Source of the DNA: Candidatus Aenigmatarchaeota archaeon
GTDB lineage: Archaea; Aenigmatarchaeota; Aenigmatarchaeia; GW2011-AR5; WALA01
Assembly: GCA_015522745.1 (NCBI GenBank)
Contig: WALQ01000005.1
Coordinates: 1-12,782, forward strand
Direction: 5' to 3'
Length of the DNA stretch: 12,782 nucleotides
Position 1 is the first letter of the stretch. Each line of letters opens with the position of its first letter. The notes under the pieces are model-generated. The model worked only from the letters and a program-made list of their open reading frames with translations, had not been told where the DNA came from and ran no database searches. The translations under genes were made by a program, and so were the position numbers. Below, one piece after another: positions 11,933 to 12,782 of the stretch.

Positions 11933-11981
11933 AATTAGACATTGATTTTGCTTTTTTAAACTTTTGATGGATTTAAAATTT
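11933..11981. promoter_or_regulatory. Shared divergent promoter between DUF99 and dph2
   Basis: A single block, TTTTTTAAACTTTT (about 11952-11965), is nearly equidistant (about 25 nt) from the start codons at 11932 and 11982. It reads as a TATA-like sequence on both strands. No ribosome binding site precedes either ATG, so both transcripts would be leaderless and would compete for one TBP site. Confidence 0.5.
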
Positions 11982-12782
11982 ATGCCATTTATGATTGATG
12001 AAATAATTCGCGCCCTTTACGGCGTCCGCAGAAAGCGCTTGCTCCTTCAAATACCCGAAGGGCTGAAAACGTACACGAAAAGAATCGTTTCGTTTCTCGA
12101 AAGCGCTGGAAACAACGTGTTCGTTTACGTGACGCCGTGTTTCGGCGCCTGCGACATTCCCGTGGATGAGGCAAAGCTTTTGGGCGTCGAATTGATAGTT
12201 CATTTGGGCCACAACAAATTTTACAAGCACGTCACGGACTTTCCTGTGTTGTACGTTCCGATAAGCATACCTGTGAGCGTAGACAGTGAAAAACTCCGTT
12301 TGCTTCCGAAGCGTGTTGGAATACTTACCACGGTGCAACACTTGAAGTACGTTGACAAAATTAAGGACGCTCTTTTGCGCGTCGGAAAGCAGCCAATAGT
12401 CGGAGGCCAGATACTCGGATGCTGGACGGAAAACGCGAAGAAGATAGAGAGTGATGTCGATTGCTTCCTTTACGTCGGCTCTGGAACGTTTCACCCAACG
12501 GCGCTCCGAACGGAAAAGCCCATGTTCATCTATGATGTCGAAAAAAATGAGCTCATCAACGCAAGCGATCTCATTCGACGAGAGGAGATGAAGCGATATG
12601 CGCGCATCGAGAAGTTCCGCTCGTGTGAGTCCGTGGGAATATTGGTGTCAACGAAGCTCGGACAATTCAACGTCAGCGATGCGATTGCTCTCAAAAATGA
12701 GCTCGAATCACACGGTAAAAAAGCATTTATATTTGTTTCTAACATAATAAAAAAAGAATACATTATGGGTATGGGTGTAGAC
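11982..12782 (+). CDS. dph2: Dph2, diphthamide synthesis radical enzyme (3' end outside the window)
   Basis: 267 codons are visible and open at the right edge, about three quarters of a normal archaeal Dph2 (roughly 320-350 residues). Dph2 is a noncanonical [4Fe-4S] radical SAM enzyme that transfers the 3-amino-3-carboxypropyl group to a histidine of elongation factor 2, the first step of diphthamide synthesis. Visible: L-L-L-Q-I-P-E-G-L-K (20-29); cluster ligand C57 in F-G-A-C-D-I; L-I-V-H-L-G-H (71-77); and cluster ligand C147 in G-G-Q-I-L-G-C. The third ligand, expected in a C-P-R-like motif, lies beyond the edge. C53 is an extra cysteine near the first ligand. The start at 11982 fits the TATA spacing; an in-frame ATG at 11991 is the alternative. 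It is divergent from DUF99. Confidence 0.93.
   Translation, partial: MPFMIDEIIRALYGVRRKRLLLQIPEGLKTYTKRIVSFLESAGNNVFVYVTPCFGACDIPVDEAKLLGVELIVHLGHNKFYKHVTDFPVLYVPISIPVSVDSEKLRLLPKRVGILTTVQHLKYVDKIKDALLRVGKQPIVGGQILGCWTENAKKIESDVDCFLYVGSGTFHPTALRTEKPMFIYDVEKNELINASDLIRREEMKRYARIEKFRSCESVGILVSTKLGQFNVSDAIALKNELESHGKKAFIFVSNIIKKEYIMGMGVD

Noticed and set aside
11973..12494. A 173-codon open frame on the minus strand
   Set aside because: It is antisense to dph2, which has the expected cluster cysteines and promoter; no motif or start signal supports the antisense frame.

Overview
The window is archaeal. The evidence is two tRNA genes with introns at the canonical 37/38 anticodon-loop position, a replication factor C small subunit, transcription factor TFS, Dph2, a DUF99 protein, an archaeal-type Ogg2 glycosylase, an ER-type signal peptidase, and TATA-like elements about 25 nt upstream of many start codons (leaderless style), with Shine-Dalgarno motifs mostly at internal or coupled genes. 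Base composition looks mid-range by eye. The mixture (PolX with a PHP domain, a stand-alone encapsulated-ferritin-like protein, surface transglutaminase) would fit a small-genome DPANN-type lineage or a euryarchaeon, but I cannot assign a phylum without a search.

Layout, left to right. 1-275: 5' end of a minus-strand gene that may be a tyrosine recombinase, then tRNA-Thr(TGT) with a 31-nt intron. 318-1480: divergent ogg and yjjX-type ITP/XTP phosphatase, a DNA and nucleotide damage-avoidance pair. 1490-1616: a convergent terminator palindrome and a 28-residue, 16-lysine mini-protein with its own promoter. 1657-4099: a minus-strand oxygen-defence operon, peroxiredoxin > flavodiiron protein > encapsulated-ferritin-like protein > desulfoferrodoxin. 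A divergent Lrp/AsnC regulator (4160-4582) is separated from it by a nested dyad centred on a shared TATA-like element. 4582-4841: a tightly packed array of at least six hairpins that exactly fills the gap between two convergent stop codons. 4841-5429: an unrecognised Cys-rich, membrane-anchored protein, then tRNA-Met(CAT) with a 71-nt intron. 5460-6407: rfcS. 6451-8067: a secreted transglutaminase-like protein. 8033-10464: polX and an endonuclease IV-like gene, translationally coupled. 10524-11932: TFS, and a DUF99 gene coupled to signal peptidase I. 11982-12782: 5' part of dph2, cut by the window edge.

The recurring theme is oxygen and its damage. Peroxide, superoxide and O2 are handled by Prx, desulfoferrodoxin and the flavodiiron protein, and iron probably by the ferritin-like protein. 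Oxidised or deaminated bases and nucleotides are handled by Ogg, the ITP/XTPase, endonuclease IV and PolX, perhaps also DUF99. Another striking trait is heavy over-use of the palindrome GAGCTC (about 34 copies counted by eye), mostly because Glu-Leu is nearly always written GAG-CTC. No CRISPR array, insertion sequence or rRNA was seen. No gap without an annotated feature exceeds 300 bases.
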